NCBI RefSeq assembly: GCF_017875645.1
Contig: NZ_JAGGMR010000001.1
Coordinates: forward strand, 2,728,001-2,792,000
DNA: 64,000 bases
From: Nocardia goodfellowii
Lineage (GTDB): Bacteria; Actinomycetota; Actinomycetes; Mycobacteriales; Mycobacteriaceae
Reading direction: 5' to 3'
Part shown: one piece after another, positions 27,689 through 35,551 of the stretch
How the letters are laid out: each line of letters begins with the position of its first letter
Numbering within the stretch: position 1 is the stretch's first letter
Notes under the pieces: model-generated
What the model was told of the DNA's origin: nothing
Seen by the model: the letters and a program-made list of their open reading frames with translations, nothing else
The model's database searches: none
Position numbers and translations under genes: made by a program

Positions 27689-28842
27689 GCCCGTACCGCC
27701 GCGTAGGCCGCCCGCAGGTAGGCGTTCGCCCGTGCTGAGCCGAGGATGCCGGGCTCCATCTTGTTCATGGTGTAGGCGAACGTCATTCGATGTTCCAGGT
27801 CGTTCACGACGATGGAGCCGCCGTAACCCGACCACCAGCAGACGCGGCCCTCGGGGACTTCCGGCGCGGTGTGCGGCTGCGGCAGCCCGTATCCGATGCC
27901 GAAACGCAGCGGCACCATCAGCGCCTGATCCACCCCGTCGGACTGCTGCTCGAAGATCAAATCAATGGTCTTGCCGGACAAGAACTTCCGGCCGTCGAGC
28001 GTGCCACCGTTGGCGATCAGCGACTGCACCCGGGCGACCGACCGCGCGTTGCCGTGCCCGTTGACGGCGCCGATTTCGGCCTGCTGCCACTGCGGAGTCG
28101 GCGTCATCGCCGCCACATCGAGCAGTGGGCTGGTGAGCGTCTTGACCAGGATGCTCTCCTGATCCAGCAGCGACATGTCGAATTCCAGTGCGGGCGGCGG
28201 GATCAGCGGGGCGATCCGGGCTCGGTGCTCGGGTCCGGTGCCGATGTGGAAGTCCGCGCCGAGCGGACCGGCCAGCTCCTCGGCGAAGAACCTGCCCAGG
28301 GTGCGGCCGGTGATCCGGCGCACCACCTCGCCGACGAGATGCCCATAGTTCAGACAGTGATAGGCCGACGCGGTACCGGGCGTCCACCACGGCGGCTGGG
28401 CAGCCAGGCGCGCGGCGGCGGCTTCGGTGTCGTAGATGTCCTCGATCGTGATCGGCGGCTGCCATCCGGACACTCCGGAGGTGTGCCCGAGGATGTGCCG
28501 AATCTCGATGTCCGCCTTACCGTTCGCCGCGAACTCGGGCCAGTAGTGCGCTACCTTCCGGCGCACGTCCAGCGCGCCGCGATCGACGAGCAGCAGTGCG
28601 GACAACGCGGTCATCGTCTTGGTGATGGAGAAGACGTTGACGATGGTGTCGGCCGCCCAGGGCCGGGTGCGTTCCGGATCCAGATGCCCGCCCCAGATAT
28701 CGACGACCGGTTCGCCGTCGACGACCACGGCGATCGACGCGCCCAGTTCCGCGCCGGAGGCCAGCTGGTTCTCCAATTCCTGACGCAGACCGGAGAATCG
28801 GTCGGTGCAGGAGCCCGAAGTTGTTGCGGTGGTTGATGTCAT
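27685..28842 (-). CDS. Beta-lactamase-family serine hydrolase (esterase type)
   Basis: This 385-residue class C beta-lactamase-like protein has the SxxK pair Ser72/Lys75 in FSITKTMTAL and a tyrosine motif in ASAYHCLNYGH (Tyr161 or Tyr166). There is no signal peptide, so it is likely a cytoplasmic esterase of the EstB/LpqK type rather than an antibiotic hydrolase. In this operon it would suit hydrolysis of the ester made by a Baeyer-Villiger-type monooxygenase. It starts 3 bp after the stop of the monooxygenase gene. Confidence 0.92.
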   Translation of the reverse strand: MTSTTATTSGSCTDRFSGLRQELENQLASGAELGASIAVVVDGEPVVDIWGGHLDPERTRPWAADTIVNVFSITKTMTALSALLLVDRGALDVRRKVAHYWPEFAANGKADIEIRHILGHTSGVSGWQPPITIEDIYDTEAAAARLAAQPPWWTPGTASAYHCLNYGHLVGEVVRRITGRTLGRFFAEELAGPLGADFHIGTGPEHRARIAPLIPPPALEFDMSLLDQESILVKTLTSPLLDVAAMTPTPQWQQAEIGAVNGHGNARSVARVQSLIANGGTLDGRKFLSGKTIDLIFEQQSDGVDQALMVPLRFGIGYGLPQPHTAPEVPEGRVCWWSGYGGSIVVNDLEHRMTFAYTMNKMEPGILGSARANAYLRAAYAAVRA

Positions 28843-28845
28843 GGT

Positions 28846-30231
28846 CTACTCCGCCTGCTCGAGTACGCGGGCGGGAACCGGCAGCGCGTTTCCCGCGGCG
28901 GCGGCACGCTTGGCGCCCCTGGCCATTTCCTTGAACATGTCGCGGACGTACGGTTCGAACTCGATCTGGATCGTGTGCCGCGGCGAGTCGTAGTAGCGCT
29001 CGCGCTTGTTCTGTTCGGCCGCGGCGATGTCGGCGCGCATGTCCGCCTCCGGCGGCGGTAGATACTTCCCGGTCAGATAGGCCGCGACCAGCTTGCTCTG
29101 CTGTTCGGCGAAGTTCACCAAGGTCGGCAGCGGTTGGGCCAGGCCGAGATAGAACAGGTTATCCACGCCCGGTTTCATCATTTGCTTGAACAGCGGCAGT
29201 CGATTGTCTTTGTCCGGCACCAGCTCCGGGTCGGAGAAGAACGGGAAGCTGATGTGATATCCGGTGGCGCAGACGATCACGTCGACTTCCGCCGTGCTGT
29301 CGTCGGCGAAGCGCACGCGCGGGCCCTCCAGCGCGGTGATGGCGGGCTTGAAGGTGATGTCGCCGCATCCGGCGCGGTGCAGGAACTCCTCACTCGCCGA
29401 GGGATGCGCCTCGAACGGCTTGTGGTCCGGTTTGGGCAGACCGTAGAACTCCATCTCGCCGCGGAACTTCCGGACGAACCGCTGCTTGAGCTTCAGCGCC
29501 AGTTTGCGGGGCAGCCACGGAGGCACGCTCTGCTTGTCCCCGACCGTGCCGTGCACGTATTTCGGCAGCACCCACACCCCGCGCCGGGCCGACACGATGA
29601 GCTGCTCGGCGAGAAAGCGCTGGGACAACTCCGAGGCGATGTCCAGGCCGGAGTTGCCCATGCCCACCACCACGACCCTCTTGCCGCGCATGTCGACCGG
29701 ATCGAACGGGTCGTTGTAGGCGTGGCTGTGCATCAGCACACCGTCGAATTCGCCCGGATAATCGGGGATTCGCGGATCCCAATGGTGGCCGTTGCAGACG
29801 ATCAAAGCGTCGTAGCCGCGGGTCTGCCCGTCGCTGGTGGTGATCAACCAGGCGCCGTCGGACTGTCGTTCGGCGGCGGTCACCGCGGTATTGAAAATGA
29901 TCTTGTCGCGCACACCGAAGTGGTCGACGTAATTCTTGAAGTATTCGAACAGCTGCGAATGGTGCGGGAAATCCGGCCAATCATCCGGCGCGGGAAAGTC
30001 TTCGAACGCCAAGCGGAACTTGGACGTATCGATGTGCAAACTCTGGTAGCAGGCCGACATGCCGTTCGGATTCTTGAAATACCAATTTCCCCCGACCTCG
30101 TCGGAGGCTTCGAAGCAGTCGAACGGAATGCCGAACTCCTGCAAGCGTTTCGCGGCGGTGATTCCGGATGGTCCCGCGCCGATGACACAGACCTTGGGGA
30201 GATTTCGTGGAGTCAATGCAGTGATCCTCAT
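28846..30231 (-). CDS. Class B flavin monooxygenase (FMO type)
   Basis: This 461-residue protein has the FAD motif GAGPSG at 18-23, the flavin-monooxygenase fingerprint F162-x-G-xxx-H168-S-xx-Y172 and the NADPH motif GMGNSG at 190-195. It would use NADPH and oxygen to oxygenate a ketone, amine or sulfide. The operon context (esterase, alcohol dehydrogenase, acyl-CoA synthetase) favours ketone oxidation. It is the first gene of the minus-strand array and shares its promoter region with a divergent TetR gene and a palindrome. The layout recalls the mycobacterial mymA cluster but the gene order differs. Confidence 0.93.
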   Translation of the reverse strand: MRITALTPRNLPKVCVIGAGPSGITAAKRLQEFGIPFDCFEASDEVGGNWYFKNPNGMSACYQSLHIDTSKFRLAFEDFPAPDDWPDFPHHSQLFEYFKNYVDHFGVRDKIIFNTAVTAAERQSDGAWLITTSDGQTRGYDALIVCNGHHWDPRIPDYPGEFDGVLMHSHAYNDPFDPVDMRGKRVVVVGMGNSGLDIASELSQRFLAEQLIVSARRGVWVLPKYVHGTVGDKQSVPPWLPRKLALKLKQRFVRKFRGEMEFYGLPKPDHKPFEAHPSASEEFLHRAGCGDITFKPAITALEGPRVRFADDSTAEVDVIVCATGYHISFPFFSDPELVPDKDNRLPLFKQMMKPGVDNLFYLGLAQPLPTLVNFAEQQSKLVAAYLTGKYLPPPEADMRADIAAAEQNKRERYYDSPRHTIQIEFEPYVRDMFKEMARGAKRAAAAGNALPVPARVLEQAE

Positions 30232-30297
30232 CTGGCAAGCTGCCGTCGCCGAGAGCCGACGGGCTCCGGAGTGACGTAGGCAACAAGTTAACACTCG

Positions 30298-30314
30298 CTA
30301 GACGCGCTGTCTAG
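30298..30314. promoter_or_regulatory. Palindromic operator of the monooxygenase/TetR divergon
   Basis: CTAGAC at 30298-30303 and GTCTAG at 30309-30314 are perfect inverted arms around GCGCT. The flanking CACT and AATG weakly continue the symmetry. It sits between the divergent start codons and overlaps a possible upstream GTG of the TetR gene, which argues for the downstream starts. Confidence 0.65.
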
Positions 30315-30322
30315 TGAATGAC

Positions 30323-30937
30323 ATGATGTCCAGTGTGACTAAGCCGAGCTTGCGGGACGAACAGAAACTGCAGACCAGGGCCAAGCTGATCGACGGCGCG
30401 AAAGCCCTGTTCAGCAGCCAGGGTTACGCGGCGGTCCGGGTCGACGACATCGCCGCCGCGGTCGGCTGTAGCCGTGCCACCTTCTATCTGCACTTCACCG
30501 GCAAACTCGACGTCCTGCGGGCGGTGGCCGAACAGAGCACCGCGCCGAGCGCCCTGCACTTCTACGAGGATTTGGACCGGGTGCTCGACACCGGGTCCCG
30601 CGCGGAGTTCGTCGGCTGGATGACCCGCGCGATCGAATGGTTCCAGGAGTACAAGGATCTGCTGCCGGCCTGGGACGAGGCCACCGCACTGGAACCGGAG
30701 TTCCGGGAGATCGCCAAGCAGGGCATCCTCGCCCTGCCCAACGCCATGACCTCATATCTGGCGCGCTGGCCCGACGATCGCCAGGACGAGGCCCGGCTGC
30801 GCGTGGAACTGCTTGTGGCCCAATTGGAACGATTCTTCACCCGCTGGGCCATGCAGGGCACCATCGACGTCACCGCGGCCCAGGCGGCCGAGGTACTCAG
30901 CGATATCTGGTTTCCGGCATTACAGGCGCCCGATTAG
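30323..30937 (+). CDS. TetR/AcrR-family repressor of the monooxygenase operon
   Basis: This is a 204-residue regulator if it starts at ATG 30323; ATG 30326 and GTG 30314 are alternatives. The helix-turn-helix spans about 20-65, with YAAVRVDDIAAAVG and CSRATFYLHF. The C-terminal domain has a long helical ligand region. Divergent orientation and the CTAGAC/GTCTAG palindrome between the genes make it the likely local repressor of the catabolic array. It overlaps the convergent lipoprotein gene by 4 bp. Confidence 0.9.
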   Translation: MMSSVTKPSLRDEQKLQTRAKLIDGAKALFSSQGYAAVRVDDIAAAVGCSRATFYLHFTGKLDVLRAVAEQSTAPSALHFYEDLDRVLDTGSRAEFVGWMTRAIEWFQEYKDLLPAWDEATALEPEFREIAKQGILALPNAMTSYLARWPDDRQDEARLRVELLVAQLERFFTRWAMQGTIDVTAAQAAEVLSDIWFPALQAPD

Positions 30938-31410
30938 CCGGAAAGTGGCAGGACCTCCGGCGCGCCGCCGTCCGGGGTCTTGGTGAGGGTGGTGAAGACT
31001 CCGTCCGCGGGCATTGTCAGCTCGACGGTGACCGGGAACGATTGCCGTGGGGCCGAGGCGCAGTCCGGATGGCACACACTGCGTGACTCCATGCCCCGGC
31101 CGGACGCTCCGCTGTCGGTCCAGCTGTCCCATCGGATCCGGTCGATGATCATGTTCCGGTCGGCGCAGGTGAGGATGATCGCGGCGGGCCGGATCTCTGG
31201 CTGACGTTGACAATTCAAGACCGCGACGGCGATGACCGGCGCGGGGGCGGGCGTCGCCGGGGCCGGACTGTGCTCGGTCGCGACATCGTGCGCACCCGCC
31301 GGATCGGCCGCCGCGACCGCGTCCGACTGGTCCCGCCCGCAGGCGGACAGGGCCGCGGTCGAGACGACCGCGGCGATGACCAGGGGTATGACGGCGGCGA
31401 TCCTGCGCAT
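30934..31410 (-). CDS. Small secreted lipoprotein of unknown function
   Basis: This 158-residue protein has a lipoprotein signal peptide: basic start MRR, hydrophobic core, and lipobox LSAC with Cys at about 24. An Ala/Pro-rich linker follows (PAPATPAPAPV), then a small domain with the cysteine pattern NCQRQP...LTCADRN...VCHPDC. Similar short lipoproteins with a CAD-N-x-I...RWDSW segment occur widely in Nocardia and Rhodococcus, with no assigned function. AGGAGGAG lies upstream of ATG 31410. Confidence 0.85.
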   Translation of the reverse strand: MRRIAAVIPLVIAAVVSTAALSACGRDQSDAVAAADPAGAHDVATEHSPAPATPAPAPVIAVAVLNCQRQPEIRPAAIILTCADRNMIIDRIRWDSWTDSGASGRGMESRSVCHPDCASAPRQSFPVTVELTMPADGVFTTLTKTPDGGAPEVLPLSG

Positions 31411-31626
31411 GGAACTCCTCCTGCTGGTACGCGTCCGGGCGATTACCAGAATGTAGCTGAGAGTTTGCTGAACCTGGGGATGTGCGTGTCGGCAACTCTT
31501 CGGCTTGGTGCGCACGGCGTGGATTCGGTGACGCGGTGCAAATCTGTCGGTGCCGTGCGGCATCATCTGTGCACGCAGCCCTGCACGACGAACCGTAGTC
31601 AGTTACGAAACCGCTCGGAGTTCACC

Positions 31627-32385
31627 ATGCCGCCCAAGACCAAGCCCAAGCCATTGTCGGACACGGAGATTCAGCAGATCGCCCAGGACATCGAGGGCGG
31701 TCGTCCGCCGATGGTCTGGTTCACCGCTGCCGCGGTCGGTGTGCCCGAGGGCCGGTCCGGCAAAGTGGTATCGCTCGGCGACCCGGCCGACGGAGATTTC
31801 CTGCAGGTCCGTCCGACCGGTTCGAAAGATGTACTGTCCTTCTCTCCCACCGAGGTGACGTTGACCAAGCCGCCGCGGAACCCGGAGAAGGCGGTCAGCT
31901 CGAAAACTGCTCAGCCGAAGTCGACAACCAGGAAGGAATCCACTGTGACCCAGCCGTCGACCATGACGAGCGTTGCGAATCAGCCCGCCCCCGCCCCGGT
32001 GGCAGACAGTATGAAACCGATTGGCGCGCAATCGGAATCCGTCGAATCGGCCCCCGAGGCCAAGGCTGCCGCGAAGCCGGCCGCCAAGCCGGTCAAGTCC
32101 ACCGCGGTGCGCAAGGCGAAGGCGCCCGAGGTCACCGTGACGTTGAACGGCACCGCCGACGGCGAATGGACCGTCGAGGTGATCAACGGCAAGAAGCGCA
32201 CGGTGCGCGGGCTGCCGGTGCAGAGCTCCGCCGTGGCCCAGGCCGCCAAGATCTTGCATCCCGAAGTCGCCGAGGTCGTTTCGGGCATTCTCGACGCCGC
32301 CCGGCAGGTGCAGGAGCAGAAAGTCGCCGCTTTGCAGGCCGAGCTCGAACAGGCCCGTCGGCTACTGGACGAACTCGCGGACTGA
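31627..32385 (+). CDS. DUF6319-like alanine/lysine-rich protein
   Basis: This 252-residue protein has three parts. The N-terminal domain (to about 90) has the conserved string GRPPMVWFTAAAVGVPEGRSG and KDVLSFSPTEVT. A low-complexity Ala/Lys/Pro linker (about 95-165) follows. The C-terminal domain (VTLNGTADGEWTVEVINGKKRTVRG) ends in a coiled-coil-like helix (about 215-250). It resembles the DUF6319 family of Nocardiaceae. The lysine-rich linker and small domains could suggest nucleic-acid or envelope binding, but function is unknown. CGGAG precedes the ATG. Its stop is 3 bp from that of the convergent GGDEF gene. Confidence 0.75.
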   Translation: MPPKTKPKPLSDTEIQQIAQDIEGGRPPMVWFTAAAVGVPEGRSGKVVSLGDPADGDFLQVRPTGSKDVLSFSPTEVTLTKPPRNPEKAVSSKTAQPKSTTRKESTVTQPSTMTSVANQPAPAPVADSMKPIGAQSESVESAPEAKAAAKPAAKPVKSTAVRKAKAPEVTVTLNGTADGEWTVEVINGKKRTVRGLPVQSSAVAQAAKILHPEVAEVVSGILDAARQVQEQKVAALQAELEQARRLLDELAD

Positions 32386-32388
32386 TTC

Positions 32389-34002
32389 TTAGACCGCGGT
32401 ACTCGTAGTCCGGGGGGCCGGCCGCCAACTCCGGCGCCCGGCCTCGGCGGGCGCCGGTGCCGCGACGCCCCGGCGGGCGACGGGCTGCGCCTTCCATGCG
32501 GCCGCCGGTGCGGCGGTGTGGCGCATCTCGTCGTGCCGAGCCATATCGTCGTGAAAGGTGTAGCCGAGCGCGTATTCCTTCGCGTGGTACATCGCCGAAT
32601 CCGCCTCCCGGATCAGGTCGTAGATGCTCGCGTCGGAGGTGCGCGGACCGGTACAGGCGATACCGACACTGGTGGTGATCGGTACCTCGCCGGCGCTCAG
32701 CTCGAAGGGGCGCACGAATGCGCCCAGTAGTCGTTCGGCCAGCATCGCGGCCTCCTGCCGCCCCAGCGGCGCCAGGATCACGAACTCGTCGCCGCCGTAC
32801 CGGGCGACCACATCGTCGCGGCGCACGACGCGCCGAATCCGGGAGGCGGCGTTGGCGATCAGCTCATCGCCGACCGCGTGGCCGTAGCTGTCGTTCACGC
32901 CCTTGAAGCCGTCCAGGTCGATGAACAGCAGGCACAGCGGTTGCCCGGCCCAGTGCTCGCTGTTGCGATTGAGCGCGCGCAGCAGGGCCGCGCGGTTCAG
33001 CAGCCCGGTGAGCATGTCGTGGTCGGCCTGGTATTGGGCGCGGCGCTCGCTGCGCTGGCTGCGCTGGATCGCCCGTTCGCTGCGCACCAGCACCCCGATG
33101 AGCAAGAGCGCGAACAGCGACGACACCACCACCCGGTCCACCGTGCCCAGACTGGAACCCACCACCGGCACCAGCGACGCCACTATCAGCGCGACCGCGA
33201 TGAAACTGGCGCGCTGCCGGGAGTGATGGGGATGGATGCGGCGCGGGCCGCCGAGGCTCGTCATCGTCGGGTGCAACGCCGCGAATCCGACGGTCGCGTA
33301 GCCCACCAGCAGCGGCGTGACCAGTATCTCGTGTCCGAACGTCGCGGTGCCGACGGTGTCGAGGCTGTAGCCGAGATCGCCGACGAGTACCGAGAACAGC
33401 GCGAGATGAAGCAGGCGCAGCGATGTTTCCGACCGGGTCGACGTCGCCACCGAATGCGCCACCAAGGTGAGCAGCAGTGCGTCCAGCACCGGGTAGGTGG
33501 CCGCGGCGATGGTGTTCAGGGTGGCCGCGTTCACCTGCAGGATCGGCGAGATCAGGAAAGTCCAGGAGGCGAGGAGTGCGCCCAGCCCGATCAGCGTGGA
33601 ATCGAGCAACAGGTCGTAGTTTCCGCGCACCTGGCGGGGCCGCAGCCACAGCGTCGCGGCCACTCCGATCCCCAGATAGCCCGCGAGCGTGAACATGTCA
33701 TCGATCGGGCTGACCGATTCCGCGGGGAACTCGCGCAAGGCGGTGCCGATGGCCGACAGCACCGCCGATACCGAGATCAAATACCAGGGCAGCGGTTGCG
33801 CGGGCCGGTGCCGGCGCAGGCCGACCGCGATCATGAACTGCGCGCCGCCGACGACGACCAGCATGGACAACAGTGCCAGTGCTGGGAAATCGACGACCAG
33901 CGGCAGCGCGATCAGCGCCGACATACCTACCAGAAGCAGCATGCACCAAGGCGTTCCGAAGGGGAACGGCTCGCTCGTCGACTGCTCTTCGCTGATTGTC
34001 AT
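32389..34002 (-). CDS. Membrane diguanylate cyclase (GGDEF)
   Basis: This 537-residue protein has eight to nine transmembrane helices in residues 15-315 (a MASE-like sensor region without a recognised name). A short linker, a GGDEF domain with the intact RYGGDEF motif at 401-407 and the upstream FIDLDGFKGVND metal loop follow. A Pro/Ala/Arg-rich tail of about 40 residues ends the protein. The intact signature predicts c-di-GMP synthesis. Its start ATG overlaps the stop of the acyltransferase-like gene by one base (TGATG), so it is translated together with the decarboxylase and acyltransferase genes upstream. Confidence 0.93.
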   Translation of the reverse strand: MTISEEQSTSEPFPFGTPWCMLLLVGMSALIALPLVVDFPALALLSMLVVVGGAQFMIAVGLRRHRPAQPLPWYLISVSAVLSAIGTALREFPAESVSPIDDMFTLAGYLGIGVAATLWLRPRQVRGNYDLLLDSTLIGLGALLASWTFLISPILQVNAATLNTIAAATYPVLDALLLTLVAHSVATSTRSETSLRLLHLALFSVLVGDLGYSLDTVGTATFGHEILVTPLLVGYATVGFAALHPTMTSLGGPRRIHPHHSRQRASFIAVALIVASLVPVVGSSLGTVDRVVVSSLFALLLIGVLVRSERAIQRSQRSERRAQYQADHDMLTGLLNRAALLRALNRNSEHWAGQPLCLLFIDLDGFKGVNDSYGHAVGDELIANAASRIRRVVRRDDVVARYGGDEFVILAPLGRQEAAMLAERLLGAFVRPFELSAGEVPITTSVGIACTGPRTSDASIYDLIREADSAMYHAKEYALGYTFHDDMARHDEMRHTAAPAAAWKAQPVARRGVAAPAPAEAGRRSWRPAPRTTSTAV

Positions 34003-34577
34003 CAGCCCCCCTTGGTCGCTCCATCCTCGGTGAACAGCGCGGCGTAGTAGGTCTGTGAATCCTCCACCGCGACTTCGACGTTCGCCTGCTGATCGAGCAC
34101 CACCCGAACTCGGTCGATGATCGATCGATGAGTGTTGTTATACGAGCAGATGTCCCAACCGACCGCTGCGCGCTCGGCCACCAAAACTTGGACAGCTGAT
34201 TTGATCATGGCATGAAAGGCGTCCCCTTGTCGCGCACTTGGGGATACGAGAGTGAACCCCGCATAGTAGATCGCGTTGCGCGCGGCATGTTCGGGAAAGC
34301 GCGCTCGGAAGTAATCCGGGCTGATCCAGGGCACTGTTTCCAGATGTCTGGTTAGTGTGGTGAGCCCGATCGGTTCGCCGGTTGTGGTGCGTGCCACATG
34401 TTTTTGTATGCGGGGGTCGACCATTTCCGCCTGGAATTCCTCAGGATGCAGAACCTGTCGGGCGATCGCCCGAGTGCGCATCGGTCCGAAGGCGTCCTCG
34501 TACAGTTTGTGAAACTGCTCGATCTGCTCCGCGGGAATCTCGGTTTCGATGGTGACGTGCAGCTCCGGTCCGGTCAT
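34002..34577 (-). CDS. GNAT-fold acyltransferase-like protein
   Basis: This 191-residue protein may have an N-acetyltransferase-type fold: LYEDAFGPMRTRAIARQVL early, a central GEPIGLTTLTRHLETVP strand-turn-strand, and a later YYAGFTLVSPSARQGDAFHAMIKSAV segment where GNATs bind CoA. The classical Q/RxxGxG/A motif is not clear, so the assignment is tentative. It lies between the arginine-decarboxylase-like gene (1 bp gap) and the GGDEF gene (1 bp overlap), which implies a shared task. An acyltransferase acting on agmatine or another decarboxylation product would be a natural model. Confidence 0.7.
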   Translation of the reverse strand: MTGPELHVTIETEIPAEQIEQFHKLYEDAFGPMRTRAIARQVLHPEEFQAEMVDPRIQKHVARTTTGEPIGLTTLTRHLETVPWISPDYFRARFPEHAARNAIYYAGFTLVSPSARQGDAFHAMIKSAVQVLVAERAAVGWDICSYNNTHRSIIDRVRVVLDQQANVEVAVEDSQTYYAALFTEDGATKGG

Positions 34578-34578
34578 C

Positions 34579-35175
34579 TCAGCTCCACGGTGTCGTGTGA
34601 TACGCGGCGAGCACCAACGCGCAGGCCGGATCGCCGGCGCATTTCGTCTCGGTGATCGAAAGTTGCACGGGCCCAAAGCTTTCCGGACGATTTGCGGTCA
34701 TATCGCGTAGGCTGGCTCGGATCAACTGCTCGACCTCCTCGGATGTCTCCGCTTCATGTTCCACGAAAAGCCCTGCGCCGGAGCCGTCATCACGCAGGAC
34801 CCAGCCGATGCCGGCGGCCGCGGACACCCCGGCCTCGGTCGCATGCTGCACGGCGTAGACGCAGTAGAGCCGATCACCCCAGCCGATGGGTTTGCGCACG
34901 CGGTCGCCGCGTTCGAGGACGGCGCGCGGCGGGATGACGGAGGAAAGCCGAATCAAGTTGGCATCACCCACTCCCAGCTCACGCAGTGCCGCGTCGAAGG
35001 CGGACATGATTGTCGGCCCGACCCCGGTCGCTGCGCCGATCTCGATCGTCAGTGGTGCCCCGTCAGCGGTGGGTACGCCGGTATGCGCGGCGCGAATCCG
35101 GCCGAGGGGCGGGCGTAGTCGTCGATCGAACCACTGCAGCCCGAGTAAGCCGCTGCGTGGGGTTGTGTGAATCAT
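34579..35175 (-). CDS. Pyruvoyl-dependent arginine decarboxylase homologue
   Basis: This is a 198-residue protein. The string NLIRLSSVIPP at 73-83 matches the self-cleavage site of pyruvoyl-dependent arginine decarboxylases, in which the second Ser (Ser79) becomes the pyruvoyl group. Supporting features are the upstream IEIGAATGVGPTIMSAFDAAL, the central AAAGIGWV turn and the family's C-terminal FVEHEAETSEEVEQL. Relatives make agmatine from arginine. It is the first gene of a three-gene operon with an acyltransferase-like protein and a diguanylate cyclase. ATG 35175 follows GGAGGG by five bases. The N-terminal extension of about 35 residues is longer than in the archaeal enzyme. Substrate specificity is not shown. 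Confidence 0.85.
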   Translation of the reverse strand: MIHTTPRSGLLGLQWFDRRLRPPLGRIRAAHTGVPTADGAPLTIEIGAATGVGPTIMSAFDAALRELGVGDANLIRLSSVIPPRAVLERGDRVRKPIGWGDRLYCVYAVQHATEAGVSAAAGIGWVLRDDGSGAGLFVEHEAETSEEVEQLIRASLRDMTANRPESFGPVQLSITETKCAGDPACALVLAAYHTTPWS

Positions 35176-35551
35176 AGTGCCCTCCCACTGAAACATCCGA
35201 CCCATTTTGCCGGTCGATTTTGCGTCAAATTGACTGTGCGCTACGAACCGCGATCCCGCACGGGGACGCGGCGAAACCCGTGCTCACCCGGCGTGTCGCC
35301 GAAGCGGGATCCGATGTCCTTGCCGCCGTGCGGTTTTCGTGTGAGGTGGGTCACGTCATAGGACGGTTGTTCGAGCGACCGGCGAGCGACCCGCGTGGAC
35401 TAAGCAACTGACCAGGTTTATCGTCGAATGTGGTCTTGCGGCGCGGCGCGGTCGCGCACAGTAGATGGCAGCCGACAATGTCCGGCGGGTACCACCCACA
35501 CTCGCAGGACCCTGCTCGACGCCAGGTTTCACCGCCAGGAGGGACGACGCT

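Noticed and set aside
28846..30231. The monooxygenase cluster as the mymA operon
   Set aside because: It lacks the short-chain dehydrogenase and triacylglycerol synthase genes and the VirS-type AraC regulator; the similarity is in enzyme types only.
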